From Lentzea aerocolonigenes (GTDB lineage Bacteria; Actinomycetota; Actinomycetes; Mycobacteriales; Pseudonocardiaceae), in NCBI RefSeq assembly GCF_000974445.1, contig NZ_BBOJ01000014.1:186001-250000 (forward strand): a DNA stretch of 64,000 nucleotides. Reading direction: 5' to 3'. The stretch's first letter is position 1. Each line of letters begins with the position of its first letter. The notes under the pieces were generated by a model that searched no databases, was not told the origin of the DNA, and was given only the letters and a program-made list of their open reading frames with translations. Below are positions 55,049-63,174 of this stretch, piece by piece. The translations under genes and the position numbers were made by a program.

Positions 55049-56110
55049 ATGGACATGAAGACCACGCATGTCTGGCGGCGTCCCACGCTCGGAGCCGTGG
55101 CCGCGCTGGCCGGGGTCTCCACGGCCACGGTGTCGAACGCCCTCAACGGCACCGGACGGGTGTCCGAGGCGACGAGGCAACGCGTGATCGCCGCGGCCCG
55201 CGAGCTCGGTCACGCGCCCGCCAGCACGGCGAGGGCCGTGGCGTCCGGCTGCACCGGGGTGCTCGGCCTGACGATGACGACCTACGGCGACCTTCCCGTG
55301 TCGTACACCGAGATCCCGTACTACGGACAGCTGGCGCTGGGCGCGATGGCAGCGGCGCACGAGCGCGGCTACATGCTCATGGTGATGCCGAGTTCGTTGT
55401 CACCGTGGATGTGGCTCAGCGCGCCGATGGACGGTGTCATCCACGCCGGACCGCGTGCCGACGACCCGGTGCGCTCCCTCCTGCGGGAACGCGGCATCCC
55501 GATCGTCAGCGAGGGCAGGCCGTGCCGCCCGGTGCCCGGTGACGCGTGGGTGGACGCCGACCTCGACGCGGGACTGCGGCTCGCGCTCGACCACCTCGCG
55601 GAGGCGGGCGCCCGGCGGATCGCGCTCACCCTGCCGGTGCACGACGACGCGTACCCGCACCTGGTCGAGCAGGCCTACGTGTCCTGGTGCGCCGAACGGG
55701 ACGTGCCGATCCTCGTCGAGAGGTACGCCTCGCTGCCCGACTACTTCACGACCGAACAGACTGCGGCCGGGCTGCTGCTCGACCGCGATCCACGACCGGA
55801 CGCGATCGTCGGCGTCTACTCCGACTCGGGCCACAACATCCTCGCCGCCGCCCGGCATCACGGGCTCGAGGTGCCGCGGGACCTGCTGGTGGCGTGCATC
55901 AGCGAGGATCCGGACTACGCGACGACGAGCCCGCCCGTGACCGCGGTGAGCTTGCGCCCGGATCGGATCGGTGAGGAAGCGGTCGACCTGCTGATCGCGC
56001 TCATCAACGAACGGACCGGCGTGGACCGGCGCCGGCTCGTGCAGCCGGAGCTGGTTGTCCGCCGGTCCACTCACGGACTCAGTTCTTCTTCACCTGGTTC
56101 AGCCGGGTGA
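55049..56110 (+). CDS. LacI-family transcriptional regulator
   Basis: 353 aa; ATG 55049 or 55055. N-terminal HTH PTLGAVAALAGVSTATVSNALNG with hinge helix (PASTARAVASG) and a periplasmic-binding-protein-like effector domain (about 70-340, IPYYGQLALGAMAAAHERGY). Members usually sense sugars or nucleosides and repress adjacent genes; the divergent ferric-reductase-like gene is the likely target. The last 32 bp overlap the convergent tachylectin-like gene. Confidence 0.92.
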   Translation: MDMKTTHVWRRPTLGAVAALAGVSTATVSNALNGTGRVSEATRQRVIAAARELGHAPASTARAVASGCTGVLGLTMTTYGDLPVSYTEIPYYGQLALGAMAAAHERGYMLMVMPSSLSPWMWLSAPMDGVIHAGPRADDPVRSLLRERGIPIVSEGRPCRPVPGDAWVDADLDAGLRLALDHLAEAGARRIALTLPVHDDAYPHLVEQAYVSWCAERDVPILVERYASLPDYFTTEQTAAGLLLDRDPRPDAIVGVYSDSGHNILAAARHHGLEVPRDLLVACISEDPDYATTSPPVTAVSLRPDRIGEEAVDLLIALINERTGVDRRRLVQPELVVRRSTHGLSSSSPGSAG

Positions 56111-56939
56111 TCACCGCACCACCGTCCTGCGGCCCGAACGAGTTGCACGCGGAGTTCCACGGGAACCGGCTGCACGCGTTGGACTGCACGACGACGTCCT
56201 GCTCGCTGTTCCACCCGCTGCCGATGATCTTCGCGTTCTTCCACGTCTTGGCGACGGGGTTGTAGCTGTACCAGAGCAGGTTGCCGTTGTTCTGGTTCAC
56301 GGCGTAGAACGTCTCGCCGCCGGCCGAGCTCAGGTTCTTCAGGTTCGCCCAGCCCGTGGTGACCGTCGTGACGGGCTTGACCCACGTCGCCGTGGCGGCC
56401 GACCAGAAGTCGATGTAGTAGCGGTACATCGCGCCGGCCGCGTTGCGCGCGTAGACGACACCACGGCTCGTTGCGACGATCGCGTTGTACTGGGTCAGGC
56501 CGGTGTCCAGCAGGGCGCCCTGCACGGCCCACTGCTGGGTCGCGAAGTTGTAGTAGTGCGCCTTGAGGTTGCCGAGGGTGTCGAGCGTGTAGATCACGCC
56601 GTCCTCGTCCACCGAGATCCGGTAGCGGGTGTTGGCCGCCGTGTAGGACCAGCCCTGGCCGAGCACGACGTACTCGCTGCCGTTGAACGAGTCCCAGTTG
56701 GTTCCGTTGTAGTGCAACAGTCTCAGCTCACCGCCGGTGGTGATGCTGAACATCCACCCGCTCGGGCCCGCGAGCACGCGGCCCTGCCAGCCCGCGCCCA
56801 CCTGGTAGCTCTCGCCCCAGACGAACGTACCGGTGGTCGGCGTCGAGTGTTCGAACAGGTAAAGGTCGCCGACGTTGTCGCACGGGTAGACCGGAGCGAG
56901 GCCGTAGCGGGCCGACAACGTGGTGCTGGGTCCTGGCAT
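56079..56939 (-). CDS. Tachylectin-2-like beta-propeller protein
   Basis: 286 aa with repeated blocks of about 45-50 residues ending in WxxxxxIGSGW- or VVLGQGWS-like motifs (GTNWDSFNGSEYVVLGQGW, TATWVKPVTTVTTGWAN, KTWKNAKIIGSGWN), the pattern of tachylectin-2 propellers that bind N-acetylated sugars. No signal peptide is apparent. It is last of three leftward genes and probably acts with the ceramidase-fold protein as a carbohydrate-binding partner. It overlaps the lacI-type gene at its 3' end. Confidence 0.82.
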   Translation of the reverse strand: MPGPSTTLSARYGLAPVYPCDNVGDLYLFEHSTPTTGTFVWGESYQVGAGWQGRVLAGPSGWMFSITTGGELRLLHYNGTNWDSFNGSEYVVLGQGWSYTAANTRYRISVDEDGVIYTLDTLGNLKAHYYNFATQQWAVQGALLDTGLTQYNAIVATSRGVVYARNAAGAMYRYYIDFWSAATATWVKPVTTVTTGWANLKNLSSAGGETFYAVNQNNGNLLWYSYNPVAKTWKNAKIIGSGWNSEQDVVVQSNACSRFPWNSACNSFGPQDGGAVITRLNQVKKN

Positions 56940-56954
56940 GTCTCACTCCACCCC

Positions 56955-58322
56955 TCAGAGGTTCAGCATGGCGGTGCAGGCGTCGAGAACCAGACGCTCG
57001 GTGGTCCCGGGCGAGGCCGCGCCGCTCGGGTTGAACTTCAGTGGTGCGGGCCAGGCGTAGAACGTCGTCCACGAGCCGGGACCCGAAATCTGGTCGTCGT
57101 CGGTCCAGCCGGCCTCGTAGCCGAAGTGCTTCGCCTCGCCTGCCTGCAGGACGCCGTTGGCCGCGACGTAGCCCTCGGTCTCGTTGGCGTAGGCCATGAT
57201 CCAGAGCCAGCCCGGGGTCTGGTTCTGCAACGTCACCGCGTACTGCGAGAGGACCTCGTGCGACATCGCGAGGATGTTCAGGCCGCCCAGGTTCCAGCGC
57301 TGGATGGGCATCGGGAACACCTTGGGCAGTCCCTCGCCGTGGATCTGCTCGATCATGACCTCGGCGTGGCGGTACGCGAAGTCGTCGGGCGGGAACGTGT
57401 CGATCCGCTCGTTGTAGGAGTTGCGGGCGCGGATCACCGCCGCCGGGTCGCCGAAGTCCACCGTCAGCGGGAGCTTGACCTCGTTGTAGTAGGTGCTGAT
57501 CGGGCCGTTGACCGCGTTCCAGCCACCGGAGTTCACCATCTGCACGACCGCGTTGCCCAGCGTCGTGCCGAGGCTCGTGACCTGGCCGGGCGCGTGCGGG
57601 TCGTTGGGTTCCTGGTCGCCCGCGGCGCCCTGGAAGAACAACGCCTGCACGCCGAGGGCGTTGCTGATGACGTCGGTCGCGGCGCCGGGGTAGTCGCTGC
57701 AGAACACCTTGTCGTTGCCGCGGGACACGGCGTGGCACGCGTAGCCGAACAGGACGGTGAACAGGCTGTTGTTGCTCGTGCGCCGGGCGACCAGCGCGGA
57801 GATCGTGGTGAGGACGTTGGGTTCCTCCGCCCGGTTGTAGCCGATCGTCGTGTTGCCTTCCTTGTACGACAAGGTGACCGGCGTGCGGGCCATGGCGACG
57901 GTCTGCTGCACGAGGGCGACCATCTGGTTGATGAACACCGTCGTGGTGCCCTCGATCGCGCTGATGTCCGCGGCCGTGAGGTCCATCATCACGTACGGGC
58001 TCGGCCGCGTGGTGCCGATCATCGGACCGGAGTGGGTGTGGCTGCAGATGATCAGGAAGTTGCCGTTGTTGTTGCCCACCAACGACAGCACGGCGGACCT
58101 GATCGCCTGGTGGACGTAGCGCGGGATGCTCACGACGTCGACGCGGAGCATCACCTTGGGGCCGGCACCGTCGTCGATGAGGACGCACTGGGCGCGCAGC
58201 CTGCGGTCCACCGCGCCCGCGTTGCCGCGCGCGGCACCGCAGTAGCCGCCCATCCACAGGCTCGGGTAGGTGGGCCAGGTCGGGGTGTAGTCCAGGGTCT
58301 TGACGGCCATGGAGAAAGGCAT
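56955..58322 (-). CDS. Neutral ceramidase-fold protein, catalytic Ser apparently replaced
   Basis: 455 aa. IICSHTHSGP carries the zinc-binding His pair of neutral/alkaline ceramidases, GYACHAVSRG and CSDYPGAATDVI are further metal/active-site segments, and QGAAGDQEPN aligns with the nucleophile motif GAGDVSPN. Here the Ser is not present (QEP instead of VSP), so amidase activity on ceramide may be lost or changed. No signal peptide is visible. The ATG 58322 or Met-5 may be the start. It is the middle gene of a YncE-ceramidase-tachylectin operon. Confidence 0.8.
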   Translation of the reverse strand: MPFSMAVKTLDYTPTWPTYPSLWMGGYCGAARGNAGAVDRRLRAQCVLIDDGAGPKVMLRVDVVSIPRYVHQAIRSAVLSLVGNNNGNFLIICSHTHSGPMIGTTRPSPYVMMDLTAADISAIEGTTTVFINQMVALVQQTVAMARTPVTLSYKEGNTTIGYNRAEEPNVLTTISALVARRTSNNSLFTVLFGYACHAVSRGNDKVFCSDYPGAATDVISNALGVQALFFQGAAGDQEPNDPHAPGQVTSLGTTLGNAVVQMVNSGGWNAVNGPISTYYNEVKLPLTVDFGDPAAVIRARNSYNERIDTFPPDDFAYRHAEVMIEQIHGEGLPKVFPMPIQRWNLGGLNILAMSHEVLSQYAVTLQNQTPGWLWIMAYANETEGYVAANGVLQAGEAKHFGYEAGWTDDDQISGPGSWTTFYAWPAPLKFNPSGAASPGTTERLVLDACTAMLNL

Positions 58323-58339
58323 CGCGGGTTCCTCCCGGC

Positions 58340-59383
58340 TCAGACGGTCTCGACGAACGCGACGCAGGTCGGCGTGTTCGAGTTGGGGGTCGACAGGGAG
58401 TTGTCCGGCTTGCCGGACGCGGTGTCCGCGGACGTGACCTTGCGGTTCTTCTTGTCCAGCACGAACGCGCGGTCACCGTCCTTGCTCATCGTCAGAGGAC
58501 CGTTCGCCTTGCCGTTGGGCTCCTTCGTCCTCACCTTGTTGGACGCGATGTTCACCGTCACGAGCTGCGAGTCCGCGTTGCGGCCCGCGTAGAGGCTCAC
58601 CACCGCGAACGTTCCGTTCGGGTGCACCGCCAGGCCGCAGGGAACGCCCTCCAGTTCGGTCGAACCCGACTTGCCGCCACGCAGGTCGTACGTGACCAGC
58701 TCGCGCAACGCGGCCGCGTAGAGGCTCTTGCCCTTGGGGTCGATGGCGAGTTCGAGCACCTGCTTCTCGGTCCTGAACGAACCGGCCACCGCGTTCTTCG
58801 CGGTGTCGACGATCGTCACGTTCTTCGCCCGCTCGTCGCCCACGAACAGCTGCGTGCCGTCCGGCGTCAACGCCAGCGAGCGAGGCCACAGTCCCGCGTT
58901 GATCAGGGTGCGCACGTCACCGGTCGCCGCGTCCACCACGGCCACGTGCCCGCGGGAACCACCGGCACCGCTCGACCCGGTCGCGACGTAGACGGTCTTG
59001 CCGTCGGGCGAGACCACCACCTCGTTGGCGAACCCGCCGACGGCGATCTCGTCGGTGACCTTGGCGGCGTCCACGTCCACGACGCTCAGGCCCGGTCCGA
59101 ACGCCGTTGCCACGTACGCCCGCAGCCCGTCCGGCGAGCCCGCGATCCCGTTGGGCTGGCCGTTGACGGCGACGATCGTGGACCCGCCGTTCAGGCTCGG
59201 GTCGGCGAGCTGCACGACTCCGTTGCCCAGGTGGTCCACGCTGCCGATGATCAGCTTCCTGCGTCCGGGCGCCGCCGAGGCGACTCCGGCGAACACGCTG
59301 TGCCCCACGACGCTCGCCGCTGCGCCTCCCAGCGCGGCGGTCAGCAGTGTCCGACGGGAAAGTCCTCGGTTCTCGGTTGTCAT
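58340..59383 (-). CDS. YncE/cytochrome D1-like beta-propeller protein with Tat signal
   Basis: 347 aa from ATG 59383. Twin-arginine signal LSRRTLLTAALGGAAAS followed by an Ala-rich cleavage region (ASAAP). The body is a seven-bladed YVTN/YncE propeller with repeated SPDGKTVYVATGS, TPDGTQLFVGD and DPKGKSLYAA units, common in secreted proteins with unknown substrates. Upstream extension of the frame (to 59452) would bury the signal. It is the first gene of the operon with the ceramidase-fold and tachylectin-like genes and lies next to a 21-bp palindrome. Confidence 0.85.
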   Translation of the reverse strand: MTTENRGLSRRTLLTAALGGAAASVVGHSVFAGVASAAPGRRKLIIGSVDHLGNGVVQLADPSLNGGSTIVAVNGQPNGIAGSPDGLRAYVATAFGPGLSVVDVDAAKVTDEIAVGGFANEVVVSPDGKTVYVATGSSGAGGSRGHVAVVDAATGDVRTLINAGLWPRSLALTPDGTQLFVGDERAKNVTIVDTAKNAVAGSFRTEKQVLELAIDPKGKSLYAAALRELVTYDLRGGKSGSTELEGVPCGLAVHPNGTFAVVSLYAGRNADSQLVTVNIASNKVRTKEPNGKANGPLTMSKDGDRAFVLDKKNRKVTSADTASGKPDNSLSTPNSNTPTCVAFVETV

Positions 59384-59465
59384 GTCGTCCGTCCCCCTCT
59401 GGTCCAGGTCGACTGGTTGAGGATTCGACGAAAACGACGTCCGCGTTATCACTAGGTGTAGTCAA

Positions 59466-59486
59466 AACTTGGTCCGTGACCAAGTT
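59466..59486. promoter_or_regulatory. 21-bp palindrome, probable operator
   Basis: AACTTGGTC-CGT-GACCAAGTT, perfect 9-bp arms around 3 bp, 83 bp upstream of the Tat-propeller ATG. Further out, AGGTGT (59454-59459) and ACACCT (59488-59493) add a second, offset pair. This is typical of a dimeric repressor site controlling the leftward operon; no regulator gene is directly adjacent on that side. Confidence 0.65.
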
Positions 59487-59668
59487 GACACCTTTGATAA
59501 GTGATCGATGCGGACAGTGCATGATGCGTGACGGACCGCTTGTGACCAGCGGTTCTTCCGAGGGTCAAGGATGGGTCTTTGTGCTCTGTTAATTCCGGTG
59601 TCACGTGATGTAACTAGAATGGGTGATTACGGAAAGTAGTGTTTCAGCCACGATGAGCGTGGGTAGCG

Positions 59669-60352
59669 CTACCACGTCGGGCGAGCCGTGACGCCGCCGT
59701 CGACCACGAGGTCGTGGCCGGTGATCCACGAGGCGAGGTCCGAGGCGAGGAACACGCACGCGTTGCCGATGTCCTCCGGCGTCCCGAGCCGCCCCAACGG
59801 TGCCGCCGCCTGCCACCGGGCGACGCCCTCCGGCCACTGCTCCTCGATGCCGGGCCTGGCCACCAGACCCGGTGAGACGGTGTTGACGCGGATCCCGCGC
59901 GGGCCGTACTCGAGCGCCGCCGCACGCGCGTGCATGATCAGCGCGGCCTTCGAGGCGGCGTAGTGGGCGTGGCCGGGCGCCGGGTGGGACCCCTCGATCG
60001 ACGCGATGTGGGTGATCGAACCGCCGCGGCCCAGGTGGCGCGCCGCGGCCTGGGTGACGGCGAACGGGCCCGTCAGGTTCGTGTCCACGACAGATCGCCA
60101 CTGCTCGATCGTCATGTCCGGCAACGGTTCCACGGGCTGCACACCGGCGTTGTTGACGACCGCGTCCAGCCTGCCGTGCCGCGCGACGGCCTCGTCGACG
60201 ATCCTCGCGGCGTCCGTGCGCAGGTCGCCGTCGGCGCGTCCGAGGTGGCGGACGACCACGGCGCCCGCGTCGGCGAACCGGGCCGAGATGCCCGCGCCGA
60301 TGGTGCCGCCGGCTCCGGTGACCAGTACGACCCTGCCGCGGAGATCGATCAC
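59669..60352 (-). CDS. Short-chain dehydrogenase/reductase (SDR)
   Basis: 227 aa from GTG 60352, which overlaps the stop of the inositol-phosphatase-like gene (GTGA). TGAGGTIGAGI, NNAGVQP and catalytic YAASK are intact; the C-terminal ITGHDLVVDGG is usual. NAD(P)-dependent oxidoreductase of unknown substrate; coupling to a sugar-phosphate phosphatase suggests a polyol or sugar pathway. Not closely related to the tandem SDRs at 13.8-15.3 kb. Confidence 0.9.
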   Translation of the reverse strand: MIDLRGRVVLVTGAGGTIGAGISARFADAGAVVVRHLGRADGDLRTDAARIVDEAVARHGRLDAVVNNAGVQPVEPLPDMTIEQWRSVVDTNLTGPFAVTQAAARHLGRGGSITHIASIEGSHPAPGHAHYAASKAALIMHARAAALEYGPRGIRVNTVSPGLVARPGIEEQWPEGVARWQAAAPLGRLGTPEDIGNACVFLASDLASWITGHDLVVDGGVTARPTW

Positions 60353-61089
60353 GAGACGACGCCCTCCAGTCGGTCGGCCAGCCACGACACGATCTCACCC
60401 CGGCCCGCCACGAACCCGGTGGAGCCGATCTCGCGGAACTCTCCGCCCGCCGAGCGGACGAGCACCGCGCCCGCCGCGACGTCCCACGGGTGGATGCCGA
60501 GGTTCGCCGCCGCGTCCGCCCGCCCGGCCGCGACCCAGGCGAGCGACAGGGCGGTGGAGTAGACGCGGCGCACGTCCGCGACCTCCATCAGCTCACCCAG
60601 CAGGTCCAGCTCGCCGCGGTACGGGCTGCCGGGCAACGGCATGTCGGTCAGCACGAGCGGCCGCGGGCTCACCCCAGGGGTGATCGTCAGCCCGGTCGAG
60701 CTGACCGCGAACGGCACGTCGACGGCCGCCGTGAACAGCTCGTCGCGGAACGGGTCCAGCACGCAGCCCGCGACCAGCTCGCCGTCGACGGCCGCGGCCA
60801 CCGAGATGCACGACAAGGGCAGGCCGCGCACGAAGTTGCGGGTGCCGTCGATCGGGTCGACGTACCAGGTGATCGGCGCTCGGGCCGACCCGAGCTCCTC
60901 GCCGATCACCGCCGACTCCGGCACCGCGGCCACGAGCGCCCGGCGCAGGAACGCCTCGACCTCCAGGTCCGCCGAACTGACCTGGTCGAACGTGCCCTTC
61001 GCCGACACGTCGACCGGCAGCTCGTGCAGCAGCTTCGCGGCGTCCGCGCAGGACCGTGCGGCCAGTGCGAGAAGATCCCCAGGAGTCAC
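60349..61089 (-). CDS. Inositol monophosphatase family protein
   Basis: 246 aa from GTG 61089; a GTG at 61110 is also possible. Metal-dependent phosphatase motifs: IGEELGS, WYVDPIDGTRNFVRG and GIHPWDVAAGAVLVRSAGG. The family hydrolyses myo-inositol-1-phosphate, histidinol phosphate or 3'(2')-phosphoadenosine 5'-phosphate; residues seen do not decide among these. It is coupled to the following SDR by a 4-bp overlap. Confidence 0.93.
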   Translation of the reverse strand: MTPGDLLALAARSCADAAKLLHELPVDVSAKGTFDQVSSADLEVEAFLRRALVAAVPESAVIGEELGSARAPITWYVDPIDGTRNFVRGLPLSCISVAAAVDGELVAGCVLDPFRDELFTAAVDVPFAVSSTGLTITPGVSPRPLVLTDMPLPGSPYRGELDLLGELMEVADVRRVYSTALSLAWVAAGRADAAANLGIHPWDVAAGAVLVRSAGGEFREIGSTGFVAGRGEIVSWLADRLEGVVS

Positions 61090-61205
61090 GGCCCCATTGT
61101 GATCCGTCACAAACACGTCCGGCGGACTCTGGGCAGCGTCCCACCCGCGGCAGTGACCAGAACCACCACGATGAGCAGACCTGACAGCGACGTTGGAGGT
61201 TCGGA

Positions 61206-62054
61206 ATGCGGATCGTGGCCGGGTTGGCGCTCGTGGCGACGTTGGTCGCCGGAACAACCGCAGCACAGGCGGACGACACCCTCGACTACGTGGCACTGGG
61301 TGACTCGGCGGCGGCCGGTCCGCTCATCCCGAACCAGGACCCGGCGCTGTGGTGCCTGCGCTCGGACCAGAACTACCCGCAGGTCGCGGCGAAACTGCTC
61401 GGTGCGAGGCTCACCGACGTCACGTGCTCCGGCGCGAAGACCGACGACTTCGCGGGCCGCCAGTTCGGGTTCGTCGCACCGCAGTACGACGCGCTGAAGC
61501 CGAGCACCGACCTCGTGTCGCTGACGATCGGCGCCAACGACATCGGCCTCTTCCAGACGGCGTTGAGCTGCATCAACCTCCTGCCCGAACCGGCTGGGCT
61601 CTCCTGCAAGGACCGCTACACCGCCGGTGGTGCCGACCAGCTCGCCGCGGCCGTTGACGCGTGGGCACCCGAGTTCGGTGCCGCGCTGGACGAGATCAAG
61701 CGCCGTTCGCCGAACGCGAAGCTGCTGGTCACCGGCTACGGCACCTACATCAGGCCGGGCGGCTGCTATCCGCGTCAGCCGGTCTGGGGCCGCGACGCCG
61801 ACTACCTGCAGGGCGTCATGAACAGGATCAGCGCGACCGCGAGGTCCGAGGCGTCCAAGCGCGGCGCGACCTTCGTGGACTTCGCCGCGGTGACCGTCGG
61901 GCACGACATCTGCGCCGAGCCGGCCGACCGGTACCTCGAAGGCCTGATCCCGACGACGATCGCCGCACCGTTGCACCCCAACGCCGCGGGCATGAAGGCG
62001 TTCGGGACTACGGTCGCGAGCGCCGTGCGGCCAGTGCCGCCGTCAGCAGCGTGA
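61206..62054 (+). CDS. Secreted SGNH/GDSL hydrolase
   Basis: 282 aa with a signal peptide (about 1-20, ending AQA). Block I ALGDSAAAG holds the nucleophilic Ser, block III IGANDIG and block V LHPNAAGMKAF (catalytic His and its neighbour) complete the SGNH set. Several Cys (CLRSD, TCSGA, SCKD) could form the disulfides typical of actinobacterial secreted lipase/esterases. It is divergent from the inositol-phosphatase gene and overlaps the PucR-type gene by 47 bp at its 3' end. Confidence 0.92.
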   Translation: MRIVAGLALVATLVAGTTAAQADDTLDYVALGDSAAAGPLIPNQDPALWCLRSDQNYPQVAAKLLGARLTDVTCSGAKTDDFAGRQFGFVAPQYDALKPSTDLVSLTIGANDIGLFQTALSCINLLPEPAGLSCKDRYTAGGADQLAAAVDAWAPEFGAALDEIKRRSPNAKLLVTGYGTYIRPGGCYPRQPVWGRDADYLQGVMNRISATARSEASKRGATFVDFAAVTVGHDICAEPADRYLEGLIPTTIAAPLHPNAAGMKAFGTTVASAVRPVPPSAA

Positions 62055-63156
62055 CGTGCTCGATCCGCGTCGGGTCCAGCCCGGTCAACTCGGCGACCCG
62101 CCGCAGCCGGTAGTCGACGGTGTTCGGGTGCACGTGCAGCTCGGTCGCGGCAGGACGCCGTGACCCGCGCCGGAGGTAGACCTCCAGCGTCTGCACCAGT
62201 TCCTCGGTCAACGGCTCCACAACGGAGGCCAACGGTCCGAGCGCCGCGCTCGGCCGGGACAGCTGGTACTCGAGCAGCACGTCGGTGAGCCGGTACAGGC
62301 CAGGACCCGACCGCACGGCCACGGCGAGGACCTCGCGCGCGAGCCCGGCGGCGGCCGCGACCCCGGAGGGGGAGGCCGCGACCGCCGCCACCGTGATCGG
62401 TACACCCGCGGCCTTGGCGACGTCGGCGACGATCCGGTCCACGCGGTCGTCCTCGCCGGGCAGCAGCGCGATCCCGCCGTCCGGGGTGAGCGAGGACAGC
62501 ACCGGCTCCCGGCTGTGCCGCTCCAGCTCGGTCCGCAGCCGGCGCAGCTTCCGGCGCCCGGCGATGGCCGCGTCCACACCGGCCAGCAGCTCGTCGGGAT
62601 GCGGCGGCACGTGCAGCGCCAGCACCACGAGCGGTCCGGACACCTCCGCGGACCCGTCGAGCAACGCGGCCAGCAACGTGTGCCGCGCGGACCTCTCGTC
62701 GTCGAACATCGTCTGCCGCTCGTCGAGGTACCCGGCGCTCACGACCGGAGTCACGAGCTGGAGGTACCGCAACGCCAACGCGTTCAGCGCCAGCACCTCC
62801 CCGACCTCCTCGGGCCGCGCCTCGGGCACCAGCGACTCCCACACGACCTGGATGCCCACGTGGTACGCCGTGAGCACCACGTCGATCGGCACGCCCTCCT
62901 CCGCCCGCCGTGCCGCCGACTCGCGCAGGAACCGCAGCTCGTCCTCGGACGGCAGCTCACCGCTCCCGAGCACCTGGGCGAAAGCGCGCAACGCGTGTTC
63001 GACGACCCGGAAGATGTCGCCCTGGAGCTCCTCCGCGGGCAGCTGGGCGTACGCGGGAACGCGCTCGACCAGCGACGCGATCACCTGCCGCACGAAGGAG
63101 GGCAGCTCCGCGACGATCCGGTCGGCCACCGGACGTCCGCCGATCACGTAGGACAT
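62008..63156 (-). CDS. PucR/CdaR-type helix-turn-helix regulator
   Basis: 382 aa. An N-terminal RsbT-co-antagonist-like helical domain (about 10-150), a GGDEF-like/degenerate middle domain, and a C-terminal PucR-type HTH (LRRGSRRPAATELHVHPNTVDYRLRRVAELTGLD). Members activate catabolic genes in response to purines, sugar acids or aromatics. It is transcribed away from pqqB by 18 bp in the same direction (both leftward), so pqqB and this gene may be co-transcribed. Confidence 0.88.
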   Translation of the reverse strand: MSYVIGGRPVADRIVAELPSFVRQVIASLVERVPAYAQLPAEELQGDIFRVVEHALRAFAQVLGSGELPSEDELRFLRESAARRAEEGVPIDVVLTAYHVGIQVVWESLVPEARPEEVGEVLALNALALRYLQLVTPVVSAGYLDERQTMFDDERSARHTLLAALLDGSAEVSGPLVVLALHVPPHPDELLAGVDAAIAGRRKLRRLRTELERHSREPVLSSLTPDGGIALLPGEDDRVDRIVADVAKAAGVPITVAAVAASPSGVAAAAGLAREVLAVAVRSGPGLYRLTDVLLEYQLSRPSAALGPLASVVEPLTEELVQTLEVYLRRGSRRPAATELHVHPNTVDYRLRRVAELTGLDPTRIEHVTLLTAALAARRSRP

Positions 63157-63174
63157 CCGCCGATTCTGGCGGAT

